Positions 1 to 9,288 of a stretch of 46,113 bases of DNA are shown one piece after another. How positions within the stretch are numbered: position 1 is the first letter of the stretch; every line of letters starts with the position of its first letter. Source of the DNA: an uncultured Alphaproteobacteria bacterium. Its GTDB lineage: Bacteria > Pseudomonadota > Alphaproteobacteria > CAAHEQ01 > UBA3637. The notes beneath the pieces are model-generated. The model made no database searches, was not told where the DNA came from, and was given only the letters and a program-made list of their open reading frames with translations. The translations under genes were made by a program, and so were the position numbers. Location of the stretch: positions 1 through 46,113 of the forward strand of contig CALXXX010000032.1 of assembly GCA_944392795.1 (NCBI GenBank), read 5' to 3'.

Positions 1-2192
1 CGGTAGAGGATTGTGTTCAGAAACGGTTAGGGGACTTAGGACAATGTTGTGCCGAAAGTGCGGAAGTTTATTATTCTAGCTATGATGCAAATGGTAATGG
101 AATAACTTTGAGTTGCTGCACAGGAACGCCTTATTGTTCGACTTATTTAAGTGAAGGTGTTTGTTCAAAAGCTTATTGTGGAACAAAAGGTTGCACGCCT
201 TATGTTTATATGGATTTGAAAGGAGCCTGTTGTTCTCCTAGCTCAACTGTTATATCGGATACTTCTTCTAATTTACAGGCATGTTGTTCGAATTCCAATT
301 ATGTAGCTTATTGTGCATCCTACAATAATGATGGTAGCTGTAATAGTTTGGGGTGTTGTGCGTCTACATCATTAATAGATATTGCTGGGATAAAGAAGTG
401 TTGTTCGTCAGGAAATGGATATTGTAATCAATATAATATTGAGGGGATTTGTATTGAAGCAACTTGTTGTTCATCTGGTCAAGTTGCTTCTGATAATGGC
501 TATGGTGATTGGGGATGTTGTTCATCAGGATATAGACAATATTGTACTGATTTTGATGAGGCAGGAAATTGTTTGAGATCTCTTTGTGCAAAAGAACCTT
601 GTCAGCCTTATCGTAAGACTATTTCTGTTCCTTCAGGCGGAGATGATGTTTTCGACGGTTATAATTCGGGAGGATGTTGTGATAAAAATTTGACAGTTTT
701 TAGCTCTGGTGTAGGAGCTTGTTGTTCAAATGAACAAGCGGCTTACTGTTCGTTATCAGACGCAAATGGATGTATCGAGGCAAGTTGTTGTTCAAGTGGA
801 TATCAACCTTATCAAAAATATCAAAATGAACAAGCCTGTTGCAATAGTTTAAGTTCTGTTGTTTTGGATGGAGAAGATGGCCTACAAGCTTGTTGCTTAA
901 ATGATCAAACAGCTTATTGTTCAGAACGAGATAATAGAGGAGTTTGTATCGCCATGGCATGTGGCGTAGCCGGATGTATTCCTTACGAAACAAGTTCAAC
1001 AACCTTTGGTTGTTGTGAGCCAGACAGATTGATTGAAATCGATGGACGGAAAGTTTGTTCTGATGGTGAAGAATGTAGTGGAGATACTGTTCGTTATTAC
1101 AGTTCTTCTTCTCCTGGAGTTTCTTTTTTTAATGAATGTTGTGCACCAGATTTGTTAAGTGATTCTATTGACGGTTTACAGGTTTGTAATTGTTCTGGAA
1201 CGGTATATTGTTCAGAGTATAGCGGAAATAAATGTCAAAAAGTCAGTTGTTGTTCATCTGGAACACCCGTACGTATCAGTGAGACAGTTGGAACTTGTTG
1301 TGCTGGAACAATTAAAAATTTAGCTGATTTTGATTATGGCTTATGTTGTACAAATGCTACAGATCAACCTTATTGCTTTGACTATCAAGATGGTCGGTGT
1401 GTTTCAGCAGGTTGTTGCCGAGGTACTCCATATTGTATAAATTATAACTTTGATGGTCAGTGCATATCTTCAACTTGTCGTTCAGGTTCAACATGTACTC
1501 CTTATCGAAAAAGTTTATTTCAAGGAGATTGTTGTGAACCAGGTTATATTGTAAAAACAGTTGAAAACGGAATGGAAGCTTGTTGTTATGCTTCTTTTGA
1601 TGCTTATTGTTCAGAAGAGACAAACGGTTTATGCTCTGAAGCTAGCTGTTGCAATGGTGAGGTATATCAAAAAACATTAACAGAAAAAGGATGTTGTGAG
1701 TCTGGTTATAAAGTGAGTCATTTTGGAAGTGGTATCGATGCTTGTTGTTCAAGTCGTTATACAGCTTATTGTGGCAATTATAATGCACAGGGAGAATGTA
1801 TTTCAGCTTATTGTTCTTCTTCTTGCACACCTTATCGAGTTAGTGCAACTTCTGGAGCTTGTTGTTCTTCCTCTAAGGTTGTTAAGTCTTTGAGTAATGG
1901 GTATGAGATTTGTTGTAATGCTACTGATGAGGTTTACTGGAATGGTTCATCTAGTGCTTGCTGTACGAGTGATAAGATAGTAACAAAGGAAAATTTTGAT
2001 GGTGCTCAAGCATGTGTTGTGGCTGATTATACGACTGCTTATTGTTCCTCTTATGTCAACGGTTTGTGCAACCGCGTTGCTGTCAGTTATATTTCTGGTG
2101 GTTGTACTCCTTATCGGAAAAGTGAAACAGAAGGTGGATGTTGTGCTGGGGCTATTATTTCAAATGGACAATATCAAAAGTGTATGCAGTAA
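1..2192 (+). CDS. Giant cysteine-rich repeat protein, 5' end missing
   Basis: The reading frame is open from base 3 to the TAA at 2190-2192 (729 codons), so the gene begins left of the window; the TTG at 108 is only an internal codon. The protein is built from degenerate repeats of roughly 55-75 residues. Each carries ACC, then AYC about 6 residues on, a GxC, a CC or CxPY element and a closing GxCC. The CxPY element recurs at least six times (GCTPY, PCQPY, GCIPY, TCTPY, SCTPY, GCTPY). Cysteines are mostly paired, which suggests an extracytoplasmic disulfide-rich rod. No membrane segment or known enzymatic domain is visible. It resembles in style, not in detail, the Cys-rich protein at 12.1 kb, so a similar prepilin-like N-terminus outside the window is a guess. 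Surface adhesin or structural protein is an inference. It is convergent with uvrB, 6 bases away. Confidence 0.75.
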   Translation, partial: VEDCVQKRLGDLGQCCAESAEVYYSSYDANGNGITLSCCTGTPYCSTYLSEGVCSKAYCGTKGCTPYVYMDLKGACCSPSSTVISDTSSNLQACCSNSNYVAYCASYNNDGSCNSLGCCASTSLIDIAGIKKCCSSGNGYCNQYNIEGICIEATCCSSGQVASDNGYGDWGCCSSGYRQYCTDFDEAGNCLRSLCAKEPCQPYRKTISVPSGGDDVFDGYNSGGCCDKNLTVFSSGVGACCSNEQAAYCSLSDANGCIEASCCSSGYQPYQKYQNEQACCNSLSSVVLDGEDGLQACCLNDQTAYCSERDNRGVCIAMACGVAGCIPYETSSTTFGCCEPDRLIEIDGRKVCSDGEECSGDTVRYYSSSSPGVSFFNECCAPDLLSDSIDGLQVCNCSGTVYCSEYSGNKCQKVSCCSSGTPVRISETVGTCCAGTIKNLADFDYGLCCTNATDQPYCFDYQDGRCVSAGCCRGTPYCINYNFDGQCISSTCRSGSTCTPYRKSLFQGDCCEPGYIVKTVENGMEACCYASFDAYCSEETNGLCSEASCCNGEVYQKTLTEKGCCESGYKVSHFGSGIDACCSSRYTAYCGNYNAQGECISAYCSSSCTPYRVSATSGACCSSSKVVKSLSNGYEICCNATDEVYWNGSSSACCTSDKIVTKENFDGAQACVVADYTTAYCSSYVNGLCNRVAVSYISGGCTPYRKSETEGGCCAGAIISNGQYQKCMQ

Positions 2193-2198
2193 AGGGTA

Positions 2199-4226
2199 TT
2201 ATTTTTTTAATCCTAATTCTTGTTTTTGCAACTGTGCAATTTGATCACGCAATTTTATTGCTTCTTCAAAGTTTAAATCTTCTGCTGCTTGTTTCATGCG
2301 TTTTTCTAATTTCTGTATAGCCTGCTCAACTTCTGGACCTGTCATCGCAACTTCTTCTTCTAAATAACTATCAACATAATCCATTTCTGTCATATCCTTA
2401 ATTAAATCAGGAATTTGTTTTTGAATGCTCTTTGGCGTAATTCCATGGTCTCTATTAAAAGCAATTTGTTTTTCTCGGCGACGTTTTGTCTCTGAAACAG
2501 CACGTTCAATAGAACCTGTTATAACATCGGCATATAATATGACACGACCATTAACATGACGAGCTGCACGACCAATCGTTTGAATAAGAGAAGTTTCTGA
2601 ACGTAAAAAACCTTCCTTATCAGCGTCTAAAATAGCAACAAGAGCACATTCCGGAATATCTAATCCTTCTCGTAATAAGTTAATACCAACCAAGACATCA
2701 AATATTCCAGATCGTAAATCTTTTATAATTTGAATACGTTCCAAAGTATCAATATCTGAGTGCATATATCGAACTTTAACACCATTTTCAGCTAAATACT
2801 CTGTCAAATCCTCTGCCATGCGTTTCGTTAGTGTCGTTACCAAAACACGTTCTCCATTCTTGGCACAGGAGAGGCACTCAGTCAACAAATCATCAACTTG
2901 ATTAGTGACAGGACGAATAATGCATTCAGGGTCTAAAAGACCTGTCGGTCGAATAATTTGTTCTGTAAAAACGCCTCTGGTTTGTTCTAATTCCCATTTT
3001 CCTGGAGTTGCTGAAACATAAATTGTATTAGGACGCATTGCATTCCATTCCTCAAACTTTAAAGGACGATTATCTTTGCACGAAGGAAGCCTGAAACCAT
3101 ATTCAGAAAGCGTGTTTTTTCGACTAAAATCTCCTTTATACATAGCTCCTAATTGAGGAATTGTCACATGACTTTCATCAATAAATAAAATAGCATCTTT
3201 GGGAAGATATTCAAAAAGAGTTGGTGGGGCCTCTCCAGCTTTACGACCCGTTAAGTGTCTTGAATAGTTCTCTATCCCTTTACAAGAACCAGTCGCTTCC
3301 ATCATTTCTAAGTCAAATTGAGTGCGTTGCTGTAAACGCTGAGCTTCTACAAGCTTGTTTTCGTTTTGAAATTGAGTAAGACGTTCTTTCAGTTCTTCTT
3401 TAATTGTTTTAATAGCTTGTGATAAAGCTGGTCTTGGTGTGACATAATGACTTGCCGGATAGACAACAATTTCAGGAAGAGCTATTTTTTGATGCCCCGT
3501 TAATGGATCAAATTCATGGATGCTTTCTACTTCATCTCCAAAAAAGGAAATACGCCATGCCAAGTCTTCATAATGAGAGGGGAAAATATCAACAATATCA
3601 CCAGAAACACGAAAGTTTCCTCGTTCTAAAACAACATTATTTCGACCATATTGAAGAGCAGCTAATTCTCGGGCTAAATCTGAAATATCTAGTGTATCTC
3701 CTACCTTGATAGGAATCTTCATCGCTGAATAAGATTCAACGCTTCCTAAGCCGTAAATACAAGAAACAGATGAAACGATAATAACATCGCGTCGCTCAAG
3801 AATATTCCGTGTCGCAGAATGGCGCATTCTATCAATTTGTTCGTTAATTGCCGAGTCTTTCTCTATATAAGTATCTGTTCGAGGAATATAAGCTTCCGGC
3901 TGATAATAATCATAGTAGGAAACAAAATATTCTACAGCATTATTTGGAAAAAAAGCTTTCATTTCTCCATAAAGTTGCGCCGCTAAGATTTTATTATGTG
4001 CTAAAATTAAAGCAGGTTTTTTCATTTGCTGGATAATCTGAGCCATTGTAAAGGTTTTACCAGAACCAGTAATTCCTAATAAAACTTGATTTTTTTCATT
4101 TTCTTGCAAGCCCTTAACAAGCTCAGCAATCGCTTCAGGTTGATCACCGGCAGGTTGAAACGGAGAAATTAAGTCAAATTCAGCAGGGGTTAAATCCGAT
4201 GTGTTATGTTCATAGAGAGGAAACAT
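2199..4226 (-). CDS. uvrB: Excinuclease ABC subunit B
   Basis: 675 aa, normal for UvrB, the damage-verifying helicase-like subunit of nucleotide excision repair, which is loaded by UvrA and recruits UvrC. Walker A is GITGSGKT at residues 51-58. The beta-hairpin that inserts between DNA strands starts at [17 protein letters not shown] (about residue 104). The Walker B/DEAD-type motif appears as DESH, the helicase C-terminal half follows, and a UVR domain that contacts UvrC lies at the end ([20 protein letters not shown]). The start ATG shares a base with the stop of the upstream membrane-protein gene (TAATG), with a strong AAGGAGG 5 bases before it, so translation is coupled. It is the last gene of a minus-strand infA-membrane protein-uvrB unit. 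Confidence 0.97.
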   Translation of the reverse strand: MFPLYEHNTSDLTPAEFDLISPFQPAGDQPEAIAELVKGLQENEKNQVLLGITGSGKTFTMAQIIQQMKKPALILAHNKILAAQLYGEMKAFFPNNAVEYFVSYYDYYQPEAYIPRTDTYIEKDSAINEQIDRMRHSATRNILERRDVIIVSSVSCIYGLGSVESYSAMKIPIKVGDTLDISDLARELAALQYGRNNVVLERGNFRVSGDIVDIFPSHYEDLAWRISFFGDEVESIHEFDPLTGHQKIALPEIVVYPASHYVTPRPALSQAIKTIKEELKERLTQFQNENKLVEAQRLQQRTQFDLEMMEATGSCKGIENYSRHLTGRKAGEAPPTLFEYLPKDAILFIDESHVTIPQLGAMYKGDFSRKNTLSEYGFRLPSCKDNRPLKFEEWNAMRPNTIYVSATPGKWELEQTRGVFTEQIIRPTGLLDPECIIRPVTNQVDDLLTECLSCAKNGERVLVTTLTKRMAEDLTEYLAENGVKVRYMHSDIDTLERIQIIKDLRSGIFDVLVGINLLREGLDIPECALVAILDADKEGFLRSETSLIQTIGRAARHVNGRVILYADVITGSIERAVSETKRRREKQIAFNRDHGITPKSIQKQIPDLIKDMTEMDYVDSYLEEEVAMTGPEVEQAIQKLEKRMKQAAEDLNFEEAIKLRDQIAQLQKQELGLKK

Positions 4227-5314
4227 TATTTCCTCCTTTTATACTCCTGAATATCTTTCTTTGTCGTAGCAATCATTGTTTTTGTGCCATTTTTTATATC
4301 TGAGAATAAATCTCTTAAACGAGGTTTCGGTTCTCCCCAATTTTCCAATTTATTTATCATATCCACAAAAACAATAAAAGTTCCTGCCAGAATAGCGATA
4401 ACATATTCAGGTTGATAATTTACAAAAAGAATGCCTAAAAATGTCAAAATGAACATTCGACGCATGATAAAGGGCATAATTCCGACCGCATTAAGATGAT
4501 TACGGATTACGTGGCTAATAAAAAAAGAGAAAATAATAGGCTCTGGTTGTTTGCGGTGTATAAATCGATAGAAGGCAGAATAAAGTATTTCAAAGTAATA
4601 ATATGCCGGCATGATAAATACAGAAAGCCACATGCCTTTTCCAGCCATTAAAATTAAAAATAATCCCATTAAATAGCCTAAAGGCGCAGCCCCTGTTTTT
4701 CCTAAGAGTAAATAAGGAAATTTCTTTTTGTAACGTATAAAACCAATTAGAGCTGCAATAATTAAAAGTGGATAAGCGGCAAATGATATAGGATAAAGAT
4801 AAAAATAAAAGAAAGGTAAACATGTAAAGCCTAAACATAAAGTTTCTGTTTGAAGTAGTGTCATTCCTTCCACTTTATCCATTGTTGTGTAAATATGCAT
4901 AAAAATAGCCCAGAAAACAGCAACAAGAAATCTATCTAAGATGAAAGGGAAATAACCTTGAAAGACAAGCATATTGTCAGGAAGAAAAGCAGTTGATACA
5001 AGGGTGATAAATAAATAGACCCAAAATCTATGTATTTTTCCTTTTTGAATAGAATAAAGAGAGAGACCAACAGCAGAAATTAAAAAAGGAAATAAACCAA
5101 ATAAAAAAGCAGAATAGGGCCATTCAGTTATGTTGGCGGAAAGCTGAAAAGCACTCCAACCGATAAAAATTGCAGCAATGACAGTTAATCCACATTTATT
5201 CGTCATGTCCTTTACTTGTTCAGGAAAAGTTATGGGATTATAAAGGAGATATGTTAAAACAAAAGCCAATAAAACCGTTGTTAAAAAGAATAGAATGAAT
5301 AAGAAAACAGTCAT
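4226..5314 (-). CDS. Polytopic membrane protein of unknown function
   Basis: 362 aa with about eight to ten hydrophobic segments spread over residues 1-320 and a basic cytoplasmic tail ending [12 protein letters not shown] recognise no family motif. A TTG directly precedes the first ATG; the ATG at 5314 is preferred because it lies at better spacing from the GGGGGGAG Shine-Dalgarno. It sits 18 bases downstream of infA and overlaps the uvrB start by one base, so it is co-transcribed and translationally coupled with both. The context gives no obvious function because neither neighbour is a membrane process. An inner-membrane location is inferred from the hydrophobicity only. Confidence 0.8.
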   Translation of the reverse strand: MTVFLFILFFLTTVLLAFVLTYLLYNPITFPEQVKDMTNKCGLTVIAAIFIGWSAFQLSANITEWPYSAFLFGLFPFLISAVGLSLYSIQKGKIHRFWVYLFITLVSTAFLPDNMLVFQGYFPFILDRFLVAVFWAIFMHIYTTMDKVEGMTLLQTETLCLGFTCLPFFYFYLYPISFAAYPLLIIAALIGFIRYKKKFPYLLLGKTGAAPLGYLMGLFLILMAGKGMWLSVFIMPAYYYFEILYSAFYRFIHRKQPEPIIFSFFISHVIRNHLNAVGIMPFIMRRMFILTFLGILFVNYQPEYVIAILAGTFIVFVDMINKLENWGEPKPRLRDLFSDIKNGTKTMIATTKKDIQEYKRRK

Positions 5315-5332
5315 CAACTCCCCCCTTTTTTA

Positions 5333-5554
5333 TCAATTTTTATGGCGGAAAGAAATACGTCCTTTTGTTAAATCGTAAGGTGTCATTTCGATTTCAACCT
5401 TATCTCCGACCATGACACGAATGCGAAATTTACGCATTTTTCCTGCTGTATGAGCTAAAATTTCATGTCCATTTTCTAATTGAACACGAAACATCGCATT
5501 AGGTAATTTTTCGATTACAGTACCTGTGAATGTTAAAACTTCTTCTTTTGCCAT
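5333..5554 (-). CDS. infA: Translation initiation factor IF-1
   Basis: 73 aa, the standard size. IF-1 is an OB-fold protein that occupies the ribosomal A site during initiation, with IF-2 and IF-3. The sequence is typical throughout: [20 protein letters not shown] at the start, then [20 protein letters not shown], then [19 protein letters not shown]. It is the first gene of the minus-strand unit leading to uvrB and has a good sigma70-type promoter just upstream (5602-5630). Confidence 0.97.
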   Translation of the reverse strand: MAKEEVLTFTGTVIEKLPNAMFRVQLENGHEILAHTAGKMRKFRIRVMVGDKVEIEMTPYDLTKGRISFRHKN

Positions 5555-5601
5555 ATATAAAAAACCTCAAAATCTATAAATTGTTTTTAAAAAACAAGGT
5601 G

Positions 5602-5630
5602 AATATACGCTTTTTTTATCAGCTTGGCAA
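5602..5630 (-). promoter_or_regulatory. Promoter of the infA-uvrB unit
   Basis: Read on the minus strand: TTGCCA, 17 bases, TATATT. This matches the sigma70 consensus in boxes and spacing. It lies about 50 bases upstream of the infA start and downstream of the M48 protease gene, which has no clear terminator before it. Confidence 0.6.
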
Positions 5631-5642
5631 CAAAAAAATAAG

Positions 5643-6968
5643 TTAAGATTTAAGTCTGTTTCTTTTGATATCTTCTTCCATATCGGAAAGCCTTAAAGTT
5701 TTTACAGGATTATTTTTTAATTCTTCTTTTGCTCTTGGAATAAGAGATAAAGCTTCTTTATACTTTCCAGAGATAAAAGCATTTTCGACAGCAGCATAAT
5801 CGGCTAATCCTTTTTCCCCTTGTTTGGCATAAGCAATGTTGAGGAAACGCCAAGCATCTGGTAAGTAATTATCTCTTGTTGTAATATACTCTAAGTGTTC
5901 AACAGCTTGTTTAATGTCCTGTTCGGAGCCTTGTTCAATTAAAGCATGAGCTAAAGATAAACGGATAAGAACAGCTTTTGGATCTAGTTCAACAGCTTTT
6001 TGATAAGCATCGATAGATTGGTTAACCTTTCCTGTTTCAAATAGAATTTGTCCTTTTAATTCCCAAAAATAAGGATTGTCAGGTTGTTTTTTTATTAAAT
6101 TGTCAACCTCTGTTAAGGCTTTTGAGATGTCAGTATTTTTGAAATAAGCAATGGCGCGTGCGTAAAGAGAGGGGAGCGTTTCATCGTTATATGTTTGAAA
6201 TGTAAGCTCCGGAGGATTTAAAAAAGCATAAAGTTTGGCTTTTGACATGTAAAATTCAGGTTCATCTTTCAAGGGGAGCCCATCAGCAGCAGCTTGATTA
6301 AGAAAGTTTAATCTATCTTTTGTCAAGGGATGGGAGCGGAAATAAGAAGGCATATCATCAATTCTTAAACGTTCTTGCTGCTCAATTTTAGACATGATTT
6401 GAGCAAGCCCTTTAATAGAAAAACCTGTTTTTTGAACAAGTTCAACAGCAATGCCGTCTGCCGCGTTTTCTTCACTCTGTCGATAAGCACTTAAAAGTCC
6501 CTGTGTCGCGCCCCAACCTCCAGCCATAACAGCGACACCAACATCTCCTCGTCCGGAGGCAATTGCTGCTACTCCTCCCAATATTGTAGAAATCAATGCC
6601 GTTGTTTGAGCACGTTGAAGCTCTCCGTATAATCGAACAGTGTGACTTCCAACAACATGTCCAGTCTCATGAGCTAAAACGCCCATAACTTGGTCAGAAT
6701 TATCAGCTTGAGTAAACAGTCCTGTATGAATAAAGACAGTCGAACCTCCGGCAACAAAAGCATTAATACTATCATCTTGAATGAAAACAACACGGGCAGC
6801 TTGTTCATTCAGACCAGCAGCTTTAAAAAGCTCTTTTACATTTTTTAATGTATATTGTTCTATTTCGGTATCACGAATAATAGATAAAGGCTTGCAATAT
6901 GCTTTAGATTGTGACATATATATGCATATTGTTAACACTGTAAAAATGAAAGTATGTATAATGCGCAT
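5643..6968 (-). CDS. BepA-like M48 metalloprotease with TPR domain
   Basis: 441 aa. A Sec signal peptide (residues 1-24, hydrophobic HTFIFTVLTICIYM) is followed by an M48 zinc-protease domain with the HExxH motif HETGH at residues 100-104 and the downstream ligand motif EENAAD at about 166-171. The C-terminal half (about 270-430) contains TPR helices such as PYFWELKGQILFETGKVNQS. This layout is that of BepA/YfgC, a periplasmic chaperone-protease that checks assembly of LptD and other outer-membrane proteins. The start ATG at 6968 is preceded by AAAGGA at 7 bases. It shares the 8-bp palindrome ATGCGCAT with the divergent gene's start, so its promoter must lie inside that gene. Confidence 0.9.
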   Translation of the reverse strand: MRIIHTFIFTVLTICIYMSQSKAYCKPLSIIRDTEIEQYTLKNVKELFKAAGLNEQAARVVFIQDDSINAFVAGGSTVFIHTGLFTQADNSDQVMGVLAHETGHVVGSHTVRLYGELQRAQTTALISTILGGVAAIASGRGDVGVAVMAGGWGATQGLLSAYRQSEENAADGIAVELVQKTGFSIKGLAQIMSKIEQQERLRIDDMPSYFRSHPLTKDRLNFLNQAAADGLPLKDEPEFYMSKAKLYAFLNPPELTFQTYNDETLPSLYARAIAYFKNTDISKALTEVDNLIKKQPDNPYFWELKGQILFETGKVNQSIDAYQKAVELDPKAVLIRLSLAHALIEQGSEQDIKQAVEHLEYITTRDNYLPDAWRFLNIAYAKQGEKGLADYAAVENAFISGKYKEALSLIPRAKEELKNNPVKTLRLSDMEEDIKRNRLKS

Positions 6969-8283
6969 TAAAAAATCCTTTGTTTCTCGGCAATATTTTA
7001 AAGGAGGCTCTTTCCTTCGTCAACTTATTCTTTTGTTATGTGTCTGTATCGGAGGTTGCCATACCTCTCCTTTGTTAACGGCTCAGAATGTTAAAGGAGT
7101 GATTGGTGCTTCGGATCCTGTTATCAGAACAGTCGGACAAAATATTTTGGAAAACGGTGGCAATGCAGCAGATGCTATGGCAGCGATGTTGTTTTCTGGA
7201 GCTGTTGCATTTCCTTCTAGAATGGGCTTAGGCGCTGGGGGGGTGTGTCAAGTTTTAGATCCTAGTGTCGGGCGTGTTAAAACACTTCACTTTTTGCCGA
7301 TTCCTGCAGCTAAAGGAAGTTTAACAGGGTTGCCTGGCTTAGCTAGAGGAGTTTATGCTCTTCAAAATACTTACGGTATTTTGCGGTGGAATGCTGTTCT
7401 TTCAGATGCTATCAGTAAAGCGACAGACGGGGTCGTTGTTTCTGAACAGTTGGCAAAAGATATTTTGTTAACACCAGAGCTTAACTCTTCTTGGACTAAA
7501 TTAAAAAAAGGTGACCTACTTGTTCAAGAAGAATTAGCAGAAACGTTACATTCTATTTCTAATTCAGGGAGCGGGGTTCTCTATAAAAAGGAAGTAGCTG
7601 AAAAATTAAATGCCCAAGGTGCGAACATAAATCCGGAGTGGCTAAAATCTTTCAGAGCTATCTGGATGGATTCAATAGATGTCGCTTCGGCCAAGGGAAG
7701 GACATATTTTGTTAATCCAACTTTTTTATCTAGCGAAGGCTATACAATATGGAAAGACATTTCCACTTATAAAAACTTTGCAAAAAGAGCTAAAGGGATG
7801 AAGGCCTTAGAAGAAATAGAAGCTGAAACGACGAAAGAATCGGCTTTATTTAAGGGCGTGGGTTTGTTTGCCGGAGATGAAAACGGTTTAAATATTGTTT
7901 GTAGCGTTTCAATGGGGAAGCCTTTCGGACAAGGGAAAATAATGCAAGAAGGTTTTAGTCTGTCTCAGGCAGTTTATGGAGAGCAGGATGACTCATATTT
8001 TCTAAATATTTTGCAGACTAATCCAGATATAACAGATGTTTATTGGGCAGGGGCCGGAGTAGGAGAGTATGGTTTAGTAGATGGTTTAAAAATCCTTGAG
8101 GAAACACTCCTGAATGATCAGGAACTTAATAAAGAAACTTCCAACCAAATTTTAAAGATAACAGGAAGTCGACAGGAGGATTTTCATGATTTTGTTTTAT
8201 GGAAGTGTTCAAAAGGCTATCCTAATCAGCCAGCTTCTTGTGAAACAGGAGAAAATATGCAGTTTATCTTTGAGAAAGAATGA
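6961..8283 (+). CDS. Gamma-glutamyltranspeptidase-like lipoprotein, probably inactive
   Basis: 440 aa. The frame is open upstream to 6781 inside the opposite gene, but the ATG at 6961 gives a proper lipoprotein signal: basic start, hydrophobic LILLLCVCI, lipobox IGGC with lipidated Cys33. The N-terminal part matches the large subunit of gamma-glutamyltranspeptidase: VIGASDPVIRTVGQNILENG, then GGNAADAMAAMLFSGAVAFP and LGAGGV. The region aligned with the start of the small subunit, where GGTs have the autocatalytic Thr (TTHFSVVD), reads FKGVGLFAGDENGLNIVCSV at about residues 297-316, without that Thr. The protein is also shorter than the usual 530-580 aa. I infer a non-processing pseudoenzyme anchored in the outer membrane. 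It is followed by the MlaD genes on the same strand; the ribosome-binding site is weak. Confidence 0.75.
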   Translation: MRIKKSFVSRQYFKGGSFLRQLILLLCVCIGGCHTSPLLTAQNVKGVIGASDPVIRTVGQNILENGGNAADAMAAMLFSGAVAFPSRMGLGAGGVCQVLDPSVGRVKTLHFLPIPAAKGSLTGLPGLARGVYALQNTYGILRWNAVLSDAISKATDGVVVSEQLAKDILLTPELNSSWTKLKKGDLLVQEELAETLHSISNSGSGVLYKKEVAEKLNAQGANINPEWLKSFRAIWMDSIDVASAKGRTYFVNPTFLSSEGYTIWKDISTYKNFAKRAKGMKALEEIEAETTKESALFKGVGLFAGDENGLNIVCSVSMGKPFGQGKIMQEGFSLSQAVYGEQDDSYFLNILQTNPDITDVYWAGAGVGEYGLVDGLKILEETLLNDQELNKETSNQILKITGSRQEDFHDFVLWKCSKGYPNQPASCETGENMQFIFEKE

Positions 8284-8331
8284 TTGACTTTTTAAAAAAA
8301 CTCTTTTAAAAAAAAGAAAAAGGAAGAATCA

Positions 8332-8829
8332 ATGAATGCTAAACAACTTGCAGGAGATCATGATTTTTGGGCTGGGGTTATTCTTATCTCAACTTTGGTG
8401 TTGCTATCCTTTTTTATCCATTTACGTAAAGAATTTTTAACGTCCCAAGCTCAATTTGAATTATTTGCTATATTTAATAAAGTTGATGGGATTACAGAAG
8501 GGGCTGTCGTTCAATTGAGCGGTACGCCGGTAGGAAAAGTGAGCAAAATGGAATTAGATCCCTATTATCGTGTCAAAATGACTCTTTCATTTACAGAGCC
8601 TGTTTCTTTGCCTGATGATACTGCGGCCATTATTGAAACAGATGGTTTAGTCGGCAACAAACATATTGAGTTGGTTCCTGGTGGGAATGATGTGATGCTT
8701 AAGAATGGAGAGACAATTGTCTACACGCAAGATGTATTGTTGTTGGATGAATTGCTTTCTCGTTTTCTTGAGTGGATGCGGTTAAAAAAAGGGATTGTTA
8801 GTCCAGAGCCTATAAAAGGAGAAAATTGA
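8332..8829 (+). CDS. MlaD-family (MCE domain) lipid transport protein, first copy
   Basis: 165 aa. One N-terminal membrane anchor (FWAGVILISTLVLLSFFIHL) is followed by one MCE domain: FNKVDGITEGAVVQLSGTPV, KVSKMELDP, LPDDTAAIIETDGLVGNKHI. MCE proteins form periplasmic hexamers that carry phospholipids between membranes as part of Mla-type ABC systems. The ATG has AAGGAAGA just upstream. The next gene starts directly after its stop and encodes a second MlaD-like protein, so the two may form a mixed ring. No mlaE, mlaF or mlaC is in the window. Confidence 0.85.
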   Translation: MNAKQLAGDHDFWAGVILISTLVLLSFFIHLRKEFLTSQAQFELFAIFNKVDGITEGAVVQLSGTPVGKVSKMELDPYYRVKMTLSFTEPVSLPDDTAAIIETDGLVGNKHIELVPGGNDVMLKNGETIVYTQDVLLLDELLSRFLEWMRLKKGIVSPEPIKGEN

Positions 8830-9288
8830 ATGACGCGAAATCCAGTAGAAGCAATATTAGGAGTTGTGGTTTTAGTTTTTACCGGTGTTTTTTTATTTTT
8901 TGTCTCTTCTCATGTTGATGTTGGACATGTCGAAGGCTATCCACTTAAAGCTCTCTTTACTAAAACGGGTGGGCTAGAGATGGGTGCAGATATTCGCATT
9001 AATGGCATTAAAGTTGGCTCGGTAACAAAAATAGAGTTAGATCCGGAAACATATATGGCAGCAGTTGAACTAACGATTAAAGATCATATTTTATTACCCA
9101 AAGATACACAGGCGGTTATTGCGGATTCTGGGATTATGGGAGATAAGTATATTCGATTAGAACCAGGAAAATCAAAAGAAATGCTTTCCTCTGGAGATTA
9201 TTTTTCTCAAACGAAGGATTACCGATCTTTAGAAGATAATGTGAGTGAATTTATCTTTTTATCAACAAAGGATGATGTTAAGAAATGA
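8830..9288 (+). CDS. mlaD: MlaD-family protein, second copy
   Basis: 152 aa: an N-terminal anchor (AILGVVVLVFTGVFLFFVSS) and one MCE domain with LFTKTGGLEMGADIRINGIK, VGSVTKIELDP and LPKDTQAVIADSGIMGDKYI. This copy looks closer to the usual alphaproteobacterial MlaD than its upstream neighbour, and it has the expected DUF2155 gene after it. The ATG follows the previous stop with no gap and has AAAAGGAG upstream. The stop overlaps the next start as ATGA, so translation is coupled. Confidence 0.88.
   Translation: MTRNPVEAILGVVVLVFTGVFLFFVSSHVDVGHVEGYPLKALFTKTGGLEMGADIRINGIKVGSVTKIELDPETYMAAVELTIKDHILLPKDTQAVIADSGIMGDKYIRLEPGKSKEMLSSGDYFSQTKDYRSLEDNVSEFIFLSTKDDVKK

Noticed and set aside
364-1830. 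Several minus-strand reading frames of 60-100 codons opposite the Cys-rich gene
   Set aside because: They have Asn/His/Leu-rich translations that follow from antisense of TGT-rich codons, no ribosome-binding sites, and overlap a clear gene. The same holds for those opposite 12.4-14.1 kb.
6781-6960. Sixty-codon N-terminal extension of the GGT-like gene
   Set aside because: It lies inside the opposite M48 gene and would bury the lipoprotein signal peptide, so the ATG at 6961 is used.
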